Assembly (NCBI GenBank): GCA_001792895.1
Contig: MARA01000056.1
Span: 124,001 to 188,000, forward strand
Source of the DNA: Lentinus brumalis
Taxonomy: Eukaryota; Basidiomycota; Agaricomycetes; Polyporales; Polyporaceae
Direction: 5' to 3'
Length of the DNA: 64,000 nucleotides
The position numbers and the translations under genes are program-made. Positions 62,541 to 64,000 of this stretch are shown here, one piece after another. The first letter of the stretch is position 1, and each line of letters begins with the position of its first letter. A model generated the notes under the pieces. The model was not told where the DNA came from, made no database searches, and worked only from the letters and a program-made list of their open reading frames with translations.

Positions 62541-64000
62541 TGATCGTGATAGTATTCATTCCAATCGTATCTCTAATGCAACGTGACAAGTCGTGTGTCT
62601 AGCTACGACTATAACCTGCTACAGCGGGCTACAGACAACAGAAACGGAGACGGGACATGGAGGATCCGGGTTGAGTCGTGCGAGATGATAAAAGTACAGT
62701 GCGGGTATGCGCCCGGGGGAACATTACGATTATCTATGCGATATCGAGCGAGGGTTCGAGCGTCATGCGGGAATTCCGGAAGCGCAATCACGGGAAAGGA
62801 GGAAGAGCACGGTGGAAGAATTAAGGAAAGTGTACAGCGCGCAGGGGAGAAGAGGCGGAGATGAAGGAAGCAGCGTCCATGGAGGAACCCTCCGAAGCAT
62901 AATGTGAGAGAATAGACATGGGAAGCCCCGCAGTTCGGACAGCGGGTCGTCGGGGCACGGAACGGAGGAAACAAGGGCGCAGCGGAAGACGCGGTGGCCG
63001 TCACCGGGACGCCGAGCGCCGCCTGCTGCTATCCCGCCTCACGGAGCGTCCACCCGAGCGGCCGTCGCCCCACTCGATCTTCGGGGTCAGGTTCGTGAGA
63101 AGCCGCTTGAAGAGCGGGTCTGCGCTCGTCTTCGTCGGGCTGCTGCCCTTGCTGCGGCTCCCGCTGCTGTGCGAGTGCGACATCGTGCGCGTGTGCGACG
63201 ACGACGACTTGCGCGAGTCGCTCACGACCTCGAGGCGGCCGCCCTTGGGCGGGGCGATGATGTACTGCTCGCCCTTGCGCGGCGGCGGGAGCTTGATCGC
63301 CTGCCCGGGCACGTACTTGTACTCCATCACGACCTGGCGCGTCCCGGGCGGCGGTGGCGGGTAGCCCGCCGGAGATGTCCGCGGGACGGCTTGATGTGCG
63401 CCGGGAGCCACAGGGGTCGGGTATGGGTAGCGGCCTGCTGGAGGCTGCGAACCTGTGCGGTTGCGTGATGAAGATGAGGGGCGTGGTGCGCGCGGGTCGG
63501 GCTGGGCGGCGTAGGCGTACGCTCGCGAGGTGTGCCCTGGCGGTGGGCTCGCAGCGGCGGCGGGCAGAGTCCGGGAGCGGGTGGGCTGCGGACGGTCGTG
63601 GTGCCGAGGTGCTGGCTGGGGGTATGTCTCTTGCCGGGCGGGGGTGCGGGCAGCCGGGCGAGAGGAGGACGCCTGGTCCTCGGGGAGGAAGGGGTTGGAA
63701 TATGTGGGAGCGTGATACCTTTGCTCGGTCGCCCACTTCCCAACTCCCTTCATTTTGGCTTGGTAACGCTCGATGGCGTCCGGGGAGTAGTCGCATTCCG
63801 TCATCGGGGTGTGGCTGGGTGAGGGCAGAGGCTTGGATGGGTGGCCAACGTCGTGTAGCGAGAGAAGCCGCAGAACATGGCGGGGACAGTGGGTGTGTGT
63901 TCGGACGAGACGGGGTATATGTAGGGCGAGCTAGTGCAGAACAACAGGATGCTGACGCGAGGGGCAGGAGGAGGGCAAGTGATGGATCCCGTCCCGGACT
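62541..64000. repeat. segmental duplication, copy 2 (cut by window end)
   Basis: Counterpart of 44371-45861 in the same orientation. It is near-identical from 62750 to the window end and diverged with small deletions between 62541 and 62749. Confidence 0.92.
63001..63804 (-). CDS. Pro/Ser-rich low-complexity protein, copy 2
   Basis: 267-residue frame from the ATG at 63804, the same protein as 44862-45665. The only coding difference I noticed is a synonymous change near 63089 (GGGGTC versus GGGGTG on the plus strand). Its promoter region is also conserved up to the window end. Two intact identical copies 18 kb apart in direct orientation imply recent duplication or gene conversion, or two haplotype copies placed in one assembly. 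Confidence 0.62.
   Translation of the reverse strand: MTECDYSPDAIERYQAKMKGVGKWATEQRYHAPTYSNPFLPEDQASSSRPAARTPARQETYPQPAPRHHDRPQPTRSRTLPAAAASPPPGHTSRAYAYAAQPDPRAPRPSSSSRNRTGSQPPAGRYPYPTPVAPGAHQAVPRTSPAGYPPPPPGTRQVVMEYKYVPGQAIKLPPPRKGEQYIIAPPKGGRLEVVSDSRKSSSSHTRTMSHSHSSGSRSKGSSPTKTSADPLFKRLLTNLTPKIEWGDGRSGGRSVRRDSSRRRSASR

Noticed and set aside
1..64000. CRISPR arrays, bacterial operons, rRNA genes
   Set aside because: No regularly spaced repeats, no ribosomal RNA sequence and eukaryotic gene structure throughout.

Overview
The window looks like nuclear DNA of an agaricomycete fungus, most likely a polypore (Polyporales). The evidence is very dense short introns (about 43-79 bp, GT/AG with CTRAY-like branch points), GC-rich coding DNA, a Ty3/gypsy element of the basidiomycete type, a NACHT NLR, and housekeeping genes with fungal exon structure (ESCRT-II Snf8, a MetE-like enzyme, an MFS transporter). 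Nothing bacterial or organellar is visible. The species call is inference. Exon coordinates come from reading splice signals and phases by eye.

Left third (1-19.9 kb). This is an accessory cluster, mostly on the minus strand, dominated by one gene family that I cannot match to a named domain. Each member starts with a short Cys-Cys-Cys-His module (C-x(n)-C-x(n)-C-x2-H). About 70-80 helical residues follow, ending in a 'QFF' or 'QFQCK' signature directly before a phase-1 intron, and then a very variable tail. Members start at 2433, 11538, 12656, 14489, 16264 (two modules), 17335 (frameshifted) and 19835. Inside the cluster are a plus-strand NACHT NLR (4107-6998) and a minus-strand secreted Cys-rich protein (7678-8412). 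The single intron of the secreted-protein gene has been enlarged by a double-hairpin insertion exactly at its 5' splice site. SNF8 (18268-19023) is the one obvious core gene here.

Middle (20-43.2 kb). In order: a zinc-finger gene (20213-21419, minus), a xylose-isomerase-like TIM-barrel enzyme (21963-23433, minus), an MFS monocarboxylate-type transporter head-to-head with it (25014-26892, plus), a Ser/Pro-rich low-complexity protein (30180-31721, plus), a zinc-dependent MetE-like enzyme (33238-35244, minus) and a paralogue of the first zinc-finger gene (36568-37823, plus). The Cys-His family then reappears on the plus strand (39202-40259, 40642-41876, and a relic at 42404-43216). Both reappearing genes are two-module genes like the one at 16264.

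Right third (43.2-64 kb). This part is shaped by repeats. A segment carrying a Pro/Ser-rich gene occurs twice (44371-45861 and 62541-64000), almost identical over the gene but diverged at one edge. Between the copies lies a diverged tandem duplication of about 1.7 kb. One unit of it is split by a complete Ty3/gypsy retrotransposon (47463-56242) with LTRs that read as identical (344 bp) and a 5-bp target duplication, so the insertion is recent. Its gag-pol frame is intact to the integrase, but the chromodomain and C-terminal tail lie in two successive shifted frames. An unrecognised 339-residue gene (60341-61360, minus) precedes the second segmental copy.

Overall this is a lineage-specific, fast-evolving accessory island: an expanded orphan family with pseudogenes, an NLR with a probable helical death-type N-terminus, secreted protein, young transposon and hairpin insertions, with a few conserved metabolic and trafficking genes in between.
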